In this document: positions 16,232 through 24,804 of the stretch, in pieces
How positions within the stretch are numbered: the stretch's first letter is position 1
Layout of the letters: every line of letters begins with the position of its first letter
Source of the DNA: Planctomycetota bacterium
GTDB lineage: Bacteria > Planctomycetota > UBA8108 > UBA1146 > JAJFFE01
Direction: 5' to 3'
Assembly: GCA_021776775.1 (NCBI GenBank)
Contig: JAJFFE010000154.1
Location: 1-33,824 of the forward strand
Length of the DNA stretch: 33,824 bases
Notes under the pieces: generated by a model
Told to the model about the DNA's origin: nothing
The model's input: only the letters and a program-made list of their open reading frames with translations
Databases searched by the model: none
Translations under genes and position numbers: made by a program

Positions 16232-17149
16232 TCACGCCCGAACGCTGGCTAGACCATCTTCGAGTGTGATCGACGGTCCCCAACCGCCGAACGCGCGCTT
16301 CAGTTTTTCGATGTTCGCCACCGAGTGTACGATATCTCCCGCGCGCGGGTCGGCGAACACGGGCTCCTCCGAGCGGTCGTGTTGCGAGAGGATCAGCCGT
16401 GCCAAGGCGTCGATCCGAATGTCCTCTCCGCGGGCCAGGTTGAACACGTCGCCGCCGAACGGCTCTGCGCGTTCGAGCGCCATGAGGTTTGCGGTCGCCA
16501 CGTCACTCACATGAACGAAGTCGCGCGTCTGGCTTCCATCGCCGTAGATCGTCGGTAGCTCACCAGCGGCACAACGCTGTTGGAAGATGGGGATTGCGGC
16601 AGCGTAGTCGGAGTCGACCTTCTGTCGTGGACCGAAGACGTTGAAGTATCGAAACGAGACCGTGTCGGGGCCACCGGTTTCGGATGCGACTCGACACAGC
16701 GCTTCTCCGGTCAATTTGTGCACGCCGTACGGTGACAGCGGCCGAGCCGGATCGTCTTCACTGAGCGGGACCCGGGCGGGTTCGCCGTAGATCGCCGACG
16801 ACGACGCGAAGACTAGCCGTGCGACACCGGCGCGTCTGCATTCGTCCAGCAGCATCGCGGTGCCGACAATGTTGACCGATGCAGTTCCGACCGGATCGGC
16901 GACTGACCCGGGTACCGAGGGGATCGCCGCGTGGTGAAGCACACCGTCGGCGCCCTCGAGCGCGGTGGCCACGGCGGCGCGATCTCGCAGGTCTCCGATG
17001 ATCAGCGTGCAGTCGAGGTGCTCGACGTTCTTGGGATCGCCGCTCGACAAGTCATCGAACACCACCGTTTCGACGCCACGTGCGATGAGCGCCTCGACCA
17101 AATGACTTCCGATGAATCCGGCTCCGCCGGTGACGACCACTCGTTTCAT
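16232..17149 (-). CDS. NAD-dependent sugar-nucleotide epimerase/dehydratase (extended SDR, GalE-like)
   Basis: A 305-residue extended short-chain dehydrogenase. The Rossmann motif VTGGAGFIGSHLVEALIARG is at the N-terminus; the catalytic pair is seen in FASSSAIYG and in YGVHK (YxxxK). FRYFNVFGPRQ and IYGDGSQTRDFVHVSDVA are typical of UDP-sugar 4-epimerases and their relatives. It most likely interconverts nucleotide sugars for surface polysaccharide or cell-wall glycans; the exact substrate cannot be read from the sequence. AAGGAG lies seven bases before the ATG at 17149. It follows tatD on the same strand with a 128-base gap that holds no gene. Confidence 0.9.
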   Translation of the reverse strand: MKRVVVTGGAGFIGSHLVEALIARGVETVVFDDLSSGDPKNVEHLDCTLIIGDLRDRAAVATALEGADGVLHHAAIPSVPGSVADPVGTASVNIVGTAMLLDECRRAGVARLVFASSSAIYGEPARVPLSEDDPARPLSPYGVHKLTGEALCRVASETGGPDTVSFRYFNVFGPRQKVDSDYAAAIPIFQQRCAAGELPTIYGDGSQTRDFVHVSDVATANLMALERAEPFGGDVFNLARGEDIRIDALARLILSQHDRSEEPVFADPRAGDIVHSVANIEKLKRAFGGWGPSITLEDGLASVRA

Positions 17150-17277
17150 GGAGACTCCTTCGACCGTTCATCATCGGTTTACCCGCACGTCGAGTGTAGG
17201 TGTTTCGGGCCGGCCGCGCTCGCGCCTTACCGGAACCTTGCGGTGCTGTATTTACAGGACTGTCTCTCCGGTGCTCT

Positions 17278-18099
17278 TTACTGTGCGGCCTCCGGGAAGG
17301 GGAACAGTCGCTCGGCATTTGCGGTGGTCGCCGCCCCCAGCGCCTCGACCGTGGTGCCGTGGATCTCGGCCAAAGTCGCCGCCGTGTGCAGCGCGAAGGC
17401 CGATTCGTTGCGTTTACCGCGCACCGGTTGCGGCGCCAAGAACGGCGCGTCGGTTTCCAGCAGCAGGCGATCGAGCGGGACGATCTCCGCGGCATCGCGT
17501 AGGTTCTGCGCTTTGGGGAAGCTGACGTTACCGGCAAACGAAACGTACCAACCGAGCTCCAGCGCACGCTTCGCCTCCTCGACCGTGCCGCCGAAGCAGT
17601 GGAAAACACCCGGCACCCGATCCGAAACGTCGGCGATCACGGCCAGCGTGTCGGCCCACGCATCTCGACAGTGAATGATGACCGGCAGACCGAGCTCCTC
17701 GGCCAGCGCCAATTGCCGCCGGAACGCGACCTCTTGCCGAGCGGGCGTCGCCTTGTCCCAGTAGTAGTCGAAGCCGATCTCGCCCACCGCAACCACGATC
17801 TCGGGCGCGTCGTCGGCCATACCCTTGAGCGTCGCCACAACCTCTTCGAGTTCCGCGTCGGAGATTTCGGTCTCGGTCGGGTGCAGCCCAACGCTCGCGT
17901 AACAGAGGCCAGGGTACTGCCGGCCCAAGTCGATCGCCGCGCGGCAACTCTCGACATCGATCGAGACGTTGATGATTCGCGCGAACCCAGCGTCCTGCGC
18001 CCGCTGGATCATGGCACCTCGGTCTTCGTCGAAGCGATCGAAGTAGAGGTGCGCGTGGGTGTCGATGTAGCGAGCGGCAGTCGAAGGGGCGGTGGACAT
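17278..18099 (-). CDS. tatD: TatD-family metal-dependent hydrolase (DNase)
   Basis: A 273-residue TIM-barrel hydrolase. Metal ligands and family motifs are all present: IDTHAHLYFDRFDEDR (HxH), ASVGLHPTE, AVGEIGFDYYWD (bridging Glu), PVIIHCRDAW, GVFHCFGGTVEEA and LLLETDAPFLAPQPVRGKRN. TatD proteins are 3'-5' exonucleases or related hydrolases linked to DNA repair and D-Tyr-tRNA or DNA turnover; the exact in-cell substrate is not fixed by sequence. The gene diverges from the amidohydrolase across about 100 bases. Confidence 0.94.
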   Translation of the reverse strand: MSTAPSTAARYIDTHAHLYFDRFDEDRGAMIQRAQDAGFARIINVSIDVESCRAAIDLGRQYPGLCYASVGLHPTETEISDAELEEVVATLKGMADDAPEIVVAVGEIGFDYYWDKATPARQEVAFRRQLALAEELGLPVIIHCRDAWADTLAVIADVSDRVPGVFHCFGGTVEEAKRALELGWYVSFAGNVSFPKAQNLRDAAEIVPLDRLLLETDAPFLAPQPVRGKRNESAFALHTAATLAEIHGTTVEALGAATTANAERLFPFPEAAQ

Positions 18100-18198
18100 G
18101 CGAGCGGATTCCCATGGTGAAGATCGAGAGGGGGGCTACTATTCGCCAGCACGGGCGAACAACCGAGGGTGTTGTACTTCAGCGAGGGAGAACTGCCA

Positions 18199-19482
18199 AT
18201 GCGCGTCGCAGCCGAAGCCATCTGGACCGGCTCGGGAGCTCAACCGCCCGGGACGCCCGCCGCCGACGGCGCGGACATTCTGGAAGCGGGCACGCTCAAT
18301 CCCGGCACTCTCAATCCGGGGACGATCGTCATCGACGATGGAGTGATCACCGCGATCGAGCCCCAGTTCGACGCCGACGCCGATCACGCGTTCCGGGGTT
18401 GTGTCATCACACCCGGCCTCGTCAACGCGCACGTCCATCTCGATCTTACCTACCCCGCCGAGAGCGAACGTCTCGACCGGCCGTTCACCGAGTGGCTCCT
18501 CACCATGCGCGACCTCCGCGAACGGGAAGGTCGCGACGGCATGGAGCGCGCTGCGCAGCGGGGGATCGAGCAGTCGATCGAGTCCGGCACGACGACGCTG
18601 GTCGATTACGATGCGACCGGGGCGTCGCTGAAACCGCTGGCGGAGTCACCCATTCGTCGCGTGGTGCTAAGAGAAGTCATCCAGTTCGCGCCCGAGTTCG
18701 ATCGTTGTCGCGCCGTGCTCGAAGAGTTCCTCGCCGCGAGTCCAACCTCTCTGGAACTGCGCGGCTTGGCACCGCATGCGCCGTACACCGTGCAACGCGA
18801 AGTGCTCACCGGTTGCCTCGACCTACTGCGAGACACCCACCGACCGTGGTCCATGCACATCTGCGAACAGCCGTGGGAACTCGAACTCATGCTAGCCGGA
18901 CGCGGTCCCGGTGCCGACTGGCTGGGCTCCATCGGCGTCGACCCCAAGCGCTTCGGCGTCCCCGGCATGAGCACAGTCGAATACCTCGCCGACGTCGGAG
19001 CCCTCGCCGACCCCAAGCTCACCCCAGGACTACTCGTGCACGCGAACTACCTAGACCGCGACGAACTCGCGAGCCTCACCACCACCGGCGCCACAATCGT
19101 CTACTGCCCACGCAGCCACCACTTCTTCGCCCACACACCACACCCACTGCCCGATCTCATCGCCCACGGCGTCCCAGTGTGCCTCGGCACCGACGGCACC
19201 GTCTCAACCGGCACCGGCGGCCACCTCTCCATGCTAGAAGAAATGCGCGCCGCCAAACGCGCCCACTCCGACCTCCGCCCCGACACCCTCTTCCGAATGA
19301 CCACGGCACTCCCGCACAAAGCCCTCGGCCAAACCTTCGGAACCGGCAAACTAGAACCCAACCAACCCGCCGACCTCGCCGTCTGGAACAACGCCAAAAC
19401 GCTAGCCGAGGTCATTGAGCGCGGAGAGTGCCAGGCAACGTTCATCGCCGGACACCGCGTCCACTCCGCACCCGGCAGTTGA
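18199..19482 (+). CDS. Amidohydrolase (ATZ/TRZ-type deaminase; candidate aminofutalosine deaminase)
   Basis: A 427-residue metal-dependent hydrolase. Zinc ligands and neighbours are seen in VITPGLVNAHVHLDLTYP (HxH), SMHICEQPWE, GLLVHANYLD and LGTDGTVSTG. LAPHAPYTV and VYCPRSHHFFAH resemble deaminases of the SAH/methylthioadenosine/aminofutalosine group. Since a UbiA/UbiX/MenG quinone operon lies in the same window, aminofutalosine deaminase (MqnX type) is an attractive guess, but it is a guess. ATG at 18199 is chosen over TTG 18169 because GAGGGAG sits just upstream of it. The N-terminal part carries a short duplicated TLNPG. The 3' half is strikingly C-ending in wobble positions, unlike its right-hand neighbours. 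Confidence 0.88.
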   Translation: MRVAAEAIWTGSGAQPPGTPAADGADILEAGTLNPGTLNPGTIVIDDGVITAIEPQFDADADHAFRGCVITPGLVNAHVHLDLTYPAESERLDRPFTEWLLTMRDLREREGRDGMERAAQRGIEQSIESGTTTLVDYDATGASLKPLAESPIRRVVLREVIQFAPEFDRCRAVLEEFLAASPTSLELRGLAPHAPYTVQREVLTGCLDLLRDTHRPWSMHICEQPWELELMLAGRGPGADWLGSIGVDPKRFGVPGMSTVEYLADVGALADPKLTPGLLVHANYLDRDELASLTTTGATIVYCPRSHHFFAHTPHPLPDLIAHGVPVCLGTDGTVSTGTGGHLSMLEEMRAAKRAHSDLRPDTLFRMTTALPHKALGQTFGTGKLEPNQPADLAVWNNAKTLAEVIERGECQATFIAGHRVHSAPGS

Positions 19483-19524
19483 CACCCGCGCGCCACCGTC
19501 GACAATCAACCCACCTATCACGGA

Positions 19525-19599
<75 letters not shown>

Positions 19600-19987
19600 G
19601 AGCAACCTTCTTCTCTTCCGACCTTTACGACGATCCCTCGTCCCCGACTCAGGAGCAATTCCGCGAAGTGCTATAGAAAAGTGCTATACGCGCGTCGGTC
19701 ATTCGAGGGAACTGGCGTGAGATAGGCTTCCGAGGTGACCTGTAGCCATCACGAAATCATTGCCGCTCGTCGGGTGGAAATAGCCGGACGGCCGGTGATC
19801 TACTTGTGTGAGAAGGGAGCGTTTGACGACGGCGTGCCCCACTTCGACGGGCGCACGAGTGTTGATCCAGGATCGCGGTGGGCGCGGCGTTCGGTTGGTG
19901 GCGAGATGTGTCCCTAGGAAGTCGGCCCGGCTCTAAGAGAACGCCCTGGTTGCGCACTCTGCCATCCAGCCACGTGAAGGAGCGAAC
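19600..19987. other. Non-coding stretch right of tRNA-Gly, with a short direct repeat
   Basis: AAGTGCTATA occurs twice, at 19666-19675 and 19679-19688. A 60-codon GTG frame at 19735-19917 has mixed composition and includes YLCEKGAFDDG, but its ribosome site is poor and I recognise nothing in it, so I leave it as a weak possibility. GTGAAGGAG just before 19988 is the ribosome site of the next gene. No integrase or attachment repeat of the tRNA 3' end is seen. Confidence 0.4.
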
Positions 19988-21397
19988 ATGTTTGTTAACC
20001 AGTTGGGACTCGGGCTGTTACTCGTGGTGGGTGGTTGGACGGCGAGTCCGGCATCGGAAGCGATCGCTGTTTCGGTTGATCCTCGAGTCGAGTTGTTCGC
20101 CACGGTTTTCAGGCTTGCCGGCAATTCCTCTTATACGCAGAAGATCAGCGGGTACCGCCACGCGGAAGAGAGCGCGAAGTACTTTGCGCCGTTTCGTGAA
20201 CACGAGGCGGTTCGGTTGGCGCGTCGTCTTCAATCGGAGCGTGGTATCGGGTTTGACGCGGTGCCGAGTTTGGCGGTTCATCTGGAGTGGCCGGCGTTGA
20301 CTCCGCGTTTTGCGCTTGATCCTCGTCCCGCGCGACTGGATCGGCGTTGGCGTCCGGACGAGGCCAAGACCTTTGTTGCGGCAGTGCGGGACTTTAGTCG
20401 CGTCTCGGACTTCGCCGCGTTCTTCGCCGCGCGAGAGGTGTTACATAAAGAGGTGGTTCGCAGACTGTCTCAGCGAATCAACGAGCGCGATATTCCCGGG
20501 TGGTGCCAGGGGTTCTTTGGAAGTAAGTCGCGCCCTGAGTTTCAGCTGTTTGTCGGACTCTTGAATGGCAGTAACAACTACGGAACGAGCGTGACGTTCC
20601 CCGACGGGCGGAGGGACATCTGCCCGGTCATTGGTACGTGGAGGGTCGACGTAATGGGGATTCCGATGTTCGACGACACCACGCTTCCGATCGTGGTCCA
20701 CGAGTTTTGCCATCCCTATGTGAATCCCCGAGTCGATGAACACGGCTCTGGATTGGATCCGTCGGCTCAGCGAATCTTCGCGACCTGTCGCGAGAAGATG
20801 TCACGAATGGCGTACACCACGGCGCGCATCATAATGTACGAGACGATTGTGCGTGCGTCGGTGATTCGATACCTGCGGCAAGTGGACGGCGAGTCGGCAG
20901 CAGAGAGGGAGAGCAGCGCTCAGGAGCAACGAGGTTTTTCGTGGGTTCCCGAATTGTCTCGGCTCCTGGCGACGTACGAGGCTGATCGAACGACGTATCC
21001 CGATCTGTCGTCGTTCATGCCGGTGATTGCCGCGTGGTTCGCTGGCTACGCGGCGGCACTTCCCAAGCCAGCTGACGCGGGCATTCCTCGTGTGATTTCG
21101 GTATCGCCGACGAACGGAGCGCGCAACGTTGACCCGAATCGTCGGGAGATGGTCGTTGAGTTCGATCGGCCGATGCGTCCTGGGTCGTGGTCGATCGTCG
21201 GCGAACCGAAAGAGATGCCGGAGTTCTCTGCGCCTCGCTATGACGAATCGCAGACGACGTTCACCGTCTCCGTGAAGCTCGAGCCGAACAAACGCTACTA
21301 TTTTCACCTGAATCAGGGGGCGCAGCAGGGATTCAAGAGTCGGGATGGATCGGCGCTTCGTTCGTATGAAGTGACGTTCAAGACCGCGGGGCGATAA
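19988..21397 (+). CDS. DUF4932-like secreted metallopeptidase-type protein with C-terminal Big_5/Ig-like domain
   Basis: A 469-residue exported protein. The N-terminus LGLGLLLVVGGWTASPAS is a signal peptide. The zinc-peptidase motif HEFCH (HExxH) is at residues 238-242, in IVVHEFCHPYVNP, and Glu285 in IIMYETIVRAS could be the third ligand, as in gluzincin-like enzymes. The N-terminal layout fits the DUF4932 family, whose biochemistry is not established. Residues from about 370 (PRVISVSPTNGARNVDPN, then MVVEFDRPM) are a Big_5-type Ig-like domain that usually serves as a spacer or binding module. AAGGAG lies six bases before the ATG. Codon use is more mixed (more T- and G-ending codons) than in the genes to the left. 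Confidence 0.85.
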   Translation: MFVNQLGLGLLLVVGGWTASPASEAIAVSVDPRVELFATVFRLAGNSSYTQKISGYRHAEESAKYFAPFREHEAVRLARRLQSERGIGFDAVPSLAVHLEWPALTPRFALDPRPARLDRRWRPDEAKTFVAAVRDFSRVSDFAAFFAAREVLHKEVVRRLSQRINERDIPGWCQGFFGSKSRPEFQLFVGLLNGSNNYGTSVTFPDGRRDICPVIGTWRVDVMGIPMFDDTTLPIVVHEFCHPYVNPRVDEHGSGLDPSAQRIFATCREKMSRMAYTTARIIMYETIVRASVIRYLRQVDGESAAERESSAQEQRGFSWVPELSRLLATYEADRTTYPDLSSFMPVIAAWFAGYAAALPKPADAGIPRVISVSPTNGARNVDPNRREMVVEFDRPMRPGSWSIVGEPKEMPEFSAPRYDESQTTFTVSVKLEPNKRYYFHLNQGAQQGFKSRDGSALRSYEVTFKTAGR

Positions 21398-21712
21398 CTG
21401 TCGAAACCAATGATGGGGTTCGAAGGTTAGCGACGATCCGATTCTCACAGTCACGTCGAACCGTCTGAGCGGACTCCCCACCCACCGATTCCTCACCGGA
21501 GCACGACCGATCCCACCACCCGCTTGAGCCATGGTCCCTACGGGGCGTGCCGTTTAAGGTTTCAGCCGAACTGCTGCGTAGCGTCCGAGCGCACGGTCCG
21601 AACTGATCTTCCGAGTCGGGGGGTGACCGCAGCGTCGAATCCGTGGAAGATATCCGGACGTGGGGGCCCGCACGGCGGGGTTGAGTCCACGGTGAGTCCT
21701 CGAGTAGTTTGG
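21398..21712. other. Non-coding stretch
   Basis: The frame of the next gene stays open back to 21524, but the added residues look random and lack a ribosome site. No RNA gene, palindrome or promoter stands out. Confidence 0.3.
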
Positions 21713-22222
21713 ATGCTTCCCGTGGCGGACGAGCAAGCGAAGAAGCGGACCGTTGCGCGATCGGTGATTGGGCTCTTAGCGCTCGCGCTTCTTGCGCTCG
21801 TCGCTTACGTGTCGTTGAACTACACGACGATCGCATACACCGAACGCACGGTTGAGCGGGCGGAGTATTGGGGGTTGCAGTGTTGGCCGAACGCCAGTCG
21901 GAGCATCGCTGGCGACTTCACGGTGCCACCCCACGCGTGCAAGCACGCGAGCCCCGCCCACGCACTCGCGGGACACGTCGATGGAATCCCAGAAGACACG
22001 ACCGAGTTTCGGATTCACGAAGCGCGTTGGAGTTGGGCCCCCGGATCAGCGGAACTGTGGGAGTTCGTTGGACCGTCAGGGAGCCAGTGGGAGAAGGCGG
22101 GAACACTCACCGACGTCACTATGAATGTTACGGTTCTTCAAATGCAGGGTTCGCCGGGCCTGCCAAGTCACTTGATCAACCCGGCGGGGGAGGTCCGACT
22201 CAGGGCGGTAGGTGCGCCGTAA
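21713..22222 (+). CDS. Hypothetical membrane-anchored protein
   Basis: A 169-residue protein starting MLPVADEQAKKRTVARSVIG, with one N-terminal transmembrane segment (VIGLLALALLALVAYVSLNY) after a positively charged tail, so the rest is probably outside the cytoplasm. The outer part has two Cys (QCWPN, PHACKH) and a beta-rich C-terminus. I do not recognise the family. The ribosome site before ATG 21713 is weak, and GTG 21722 nine bases later is an alternative start. It has no operon partner. Confidence 0.55.
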   Translation: MLPVADEQAKKRTVARSVIGLLALALLALVAYVSLNYTTIAYTERTVERAEYWGLQCWPNASRSIAGDFTVPPHACKHASPAHALAGHVDGIPEDTTEFRIHEARWSWAPGSAELWEFVGPSGSQWEKAGTLTDVTMNVTVLQMQGSPGLPSHLINPAGEVRLRAVGAP

Positions 22223-22636
22223 CGTTGGACCGTGCTCAGACTCCACACCCCTTCTAACCCCCGGCCCTCGGCGCTGCGCCACAGTCCCTACTTTTGGCTG
22301 GTTTGCGTTGCAGCCGGAAGTCGTCGAGCAGGAGATGGAATCGCGGCGCTTCAGCGCCGCACCCCCTGCGGATTTGCCCGCGGTGCAGGGCGCAAGTCGA
22401 TTCGAGTCCGGCGCATGTTCGACTCGAACCCGTCGTTAGCCATAGTGGCTGATCGTGGCCAGTGGGCGCGTCCACTCCGCGAACTAGCCAACAACGTCAA
22501 AATCCTCCGACGGCGCCTATCCTGGCTCGCACAAGGGAGCTAGCAGATCTAGTCGAGGTTGGCAGTCGGCTGCGGCAACTGGCGCGATCGCGGCGCGACG
22601 TTTGCGCTGCCCGCTTCGCCTGAAGGGCGGGAGCAC
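22223..22636. other. Non-coding stretch holding a gene-end fragment and a strong hairpin
   Basis: No functional gene is supported. It contains the 44-bp copy of a gene end (22293-22336) and, seven bases further, a perfect stem GCGGCGCT-TC-AGCGCCGC at 22343-22360. AAGGGCGGGAG before 22637 is the ribosome site of the lipoprotein gene. Confidence 0.5.
22293..22336 (-). repeat. 44-bp remnant identical to the 3' coding end of the gene at 24805-25677
   Basis: This segment is identical over 44 bases to 24850-24893. On the minus strand it encodes LLLDDFRLQRKPAK in both places, but here the surrounding frame (22254-22475) is otherwise unrelated. It looks like the remains of a paralogue or a dispersed gene-end repeat, in the same orientation as the intact copy. 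Confidence 0.9.
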
Positions 22637-23794
22637 ATGCTAAATCGATGTTGTCTACTGGCGTTGATCGTGGTCGTTGGCGGATGCGGCGGCGGCGGCG
22701 GAGGAGGAGGCGCGGTCGCGACACCACCCGCGGTTGAACTCGACACTGCGGTTGCATTCACGAAGCACCGTGATCCGACGACCGGCGTGATCACTCCCGT
22801 GTTGTCGGAGTCGGGTTCGACCTTCGATGCCGCAGAAGTCGACAGCCCCAACGTCGTCATCGATTCCGGACGACCGAACCCCGACAAATACCTCCTCTAT
22901 TACGAAGCGACCGATGCGTCCGGAGTATCGACGATTGGTTTCGTCTCGTCCGATGAAGAAGATTTCGAAACACTAACGATCGCTCGAACGCAGACAGTTG
23001 CCCTCGGCGGGGCGGGTAGCGGGTTTGACGTGGGCGCTACCGATCCAGTCGTGTTGGTCAACGACAGCGTCGCGTTCGGAGTGGACGGGCGCTACCGCAT
23101 GTGGTTCGAAGGTCGTAGTGGTGCCGGCGGTGAGATCAGTCAGATTATCACGGCATCGTCGGGAGACGGAGTCGGTTGGTCGGGCTTCACGATTTGCATT
23201 GGCCTCACGCCGGCGTTCGGTGCGTTGCGTGTCGCGGATCCAACTGTGCTTCGAGACGGACCGACGTTCTTGATGTGGTTCGAAGGGATCGAGACGGCCG
23301 GAGTCCCCGCCGTGATCGGCTTCGCCGACTCGACGAATGGGATCACGTGGACGGTGCGGGACGCTGCTCTAAACACAGGCGCGGGGGCGGATCCCGTCTT
23401 CTTGCCTGGCCCTGCCGGGTCCTTCGATGCGTTCGGAGTGCACGCGCCGAGTGTCGTGATAGATCCGACGATTGCGATCGGAGACCCCGGACGTTTTGTC
23501 ATGTTCTACGAAGCGTCGAACTCCGCGACCGATTCCGAGAGCACGATCGGGCGGGCCGTCAGCCACGACGGCCTCACCTGGTCGAACCCGTTGTTACCCA
23601 TGCTTCGTCCAAGCTCGGATCTAGTGGTCCCAACTCTGTTCGATTCCGGAGACCTGGAACACCCGAGCGCCGTGATCGACCCGAGCCTTACCCCGGCCGA
23701 CGAAGGCTTTTTCCTCCTCTGGTACACCGGCGACGGAGAGAACGCGGTGAGCCCCAATCGCATCGGCCTCGCACGAGGACGCGAGCTTCCGTAA
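22637..23794 (+). CDS. Lipoprotein with GH43/GH32-like beta-propeller
   Basis: A 385-residue lipoprotein. The signal MLNRCCLLALIVVVGGC ends in a lipobox with Cys17, followed by a nine-Gly linker. The body has repeated blade patterns: YLLYYEATDASGVSTIGFVS, MWFEGRSGAGGE, FLMWFEGIETAGVPAVIGFA, VMFYEASNSATDSESTIGRA and FLLWYTGDGENAVSPNRIGL. Each pairs an aromatic W/Y-x-E/T strand with an I-G-[LFR]-A strand, as in five-bladed GH43/GH32/GH68 propellers and close to the C-terminus of the giant protein. Catalytic acids cannot be assigned by eye, so it may bind rather than cut sugars. ATG 22637 has AAGGG upstream. Confidence 0.82.
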   Translation: MLNRCCLLALIVVVGGCGGGGGGGGAVATPPAVELDTAVAFTKHRDPTTGVITPVLSESGSTFDAAEVDSPNVVIDSGRPNPDKYLLYYEATDASGVSTIGFVSSDEEDFETLTIARTQTVALGGAGSGFDVGATDPVVLVNDSVAFGVDGRYRMWFEGRSGAGGEISQIITASSGDGVGWSGFTICIGLTPAFGALRVADPTVLRDGPTFLMWFEGIETAGVPAVIGFADSTNGITWTVRDAALNTGAGADPVFLPGPAGSFDAFGVHAPSVVIDPTIAIGDPGRFVMFYEASNSATDSESTIGRAVSHDGLTWSNPLLPMLRPSSDLVVPTLFDSGDLEHPSAVIDPSLTPADEGFFLLWYTGDGENAVSPNRIGLARGRELP

Positions 23795-23918
23795 CACGAG
23801 CTCGGCTGTCGAAGCCCATTGGTATCTGACTCACGTGTCGACTTCGGTGGCGCGAAACAGATGACGCGCTGGCGGTAAAGACGTCGGTTTTCGGCATCTG
23901 GTACAGAGGAGGCACCAA

Positions 23919-24560
23919 ATGCTCAAATTGACTCGACTGGCACTCTGTTTCTTATTCGCTTCTCAAGTCTCGGCCCAGACCATTCACGACGTCACCGTCG
24001 CACCGGGAGGCGACGACGAGTTCTCGCCGTCGCAGATCACGATAGATGTTGGCGATTGCGTGCGATGGACGTGGGCGGATGACGGACACAACGTGGTGTC
24101 TGGTGTTCCCGGCGCAGCAACAGCACTCTTCTCCTCCGGATCTCCCGAAGACGAAGGTTTCGTTTTCGAGTTCTGCTTCGACGCAGCGTTCGTCGCGGCC
24201 AATCCCGTGCCCGGCGGAGTGTACGAATACATCTGTGAACCTCATCAGTTCTCCGGGATGGTCGGAAGCGTCGTCGTGGTTGACACGGGACCCACGTTCT
24301 CTCGTGGGGACTGCAACGATGACGGGGGGCTCGACGTCGCCGATCCTGTCGTAGCGCTAGCTGCACTCTTCTCGGGAGGATCCACGACTTGCTTTAGCGC
24401 GTGCGACGCCAACGACGACGGCGGCTTCGACATCTCGGATGCCGTCTACCTTCTGTCGAACTTGTTCTCCGCCGGCCCCGCGATTCCCGCTCCGACCACG
24501 TGTGGCACAGACCCCACCTCGGACACTTTAGACTGCGGACTGTTCATGAGTTGTCCGTAG
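23919..24560 (+). CDS. Secreted cupredoxin fused to dockerin-like EF-hand repeats
   Basis: A 213-residue exported protein. The signal peptide LTRLALCFLFASQVSAQ is cleaved near residue 19. Residues 20-122 form a plastocyanin/azurin-like domain with a complete type 1 copper site: His57 (DDGHNVV), Cys106, His109 and Met114 (YICEPHQFSGMVG). Residues 128-185 hold two dockerin-like calcium loops, GDCNDDGGLDVADP and CDANDDGGFDISD, each followed by a short helix (VVALAALF, AVYLLSNLF). The Cys-rich tail ends CGLFMSCP. Such EF-hand tails are common on secreted planctomycete proteins and may anchor them outside the cell. A perfect AGGAGG lies seven bases before the ATG. The copper domain suggests extracellular electron transfer or copper handling. 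Confidence 0.9.
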   Translation: MLKLTRLALCFLFASQVSAQTIHDVTVAPGGDDEFSPSQITIDVGDCVRWTWADDGHNVVSGVPGAATALFSSGSPEDEGFVFEFCFDAAFVAANPVPGGVYEYICEPHQFSGMVGSVVVVDTGPTFSRGDCNDDGGLDVADPVVALAALFSGGSTTCFSACDANDDGGFDISDAVYLLSNLFSAGPAIPAPTTCGTDPTSDTLDCGLFMSCP

Positions 24561-24572
24561 CGACTTCGATCC

Positions 24573-24639
24573 CGCCACGCGTGCCTGCTGCACGGATCCC
24601 CGGGAGAATCCTGTTCCGGGGGCCGACCGCGGCGTGGCG
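24573..24639. terminator. Nested inverted repeat between convergent genes, possible terminator
   Basis: Outer arms CGCCACGC (24573-24580) and GCGTGGCG (24632-24639) are perfect complements, and an inner pair CCCCGG/CCGGGG lies at 24598-24603 and 24616-24621. There is no T tract, so intrinsic termination is uncertain, but the position just past the cupredoxin stop and before the end of a convergent gene fits a transcript-end structure. Confidence 0.4.
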
Positions 24640-24804
24640 CCGACTAATCACCGCCACCACAGTCCCCATGAACCACAAGACTCGGCCCCCGAGTCGCAGG
24701 GAGTGATTGGGTACGCCTTGTCGGCGACACGTCGTGCCTCGGTTCTGGTCTACCGAGTCGCTTGTCACGAAGAGGCTGCGGCTTCGCATCCGACGCGCCG
24801 GGGG

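Noticed and set aside
18114..19418. 434-codon frame overlapping the amidohydrolase on the same strand
   Set aside because: The product is Arg/His/Pro-rich without motifs; it stays open only because the DNA has few T-starting triplets in that frame.
19735..19917. 60-codon GTG frame between tRNA-Gly and the DUF4932-like gene
   Set aside because: It has reasonable codons but a poor ribosome site and no recognisable family, so I list it only as a possibility inside the non-coding entry.
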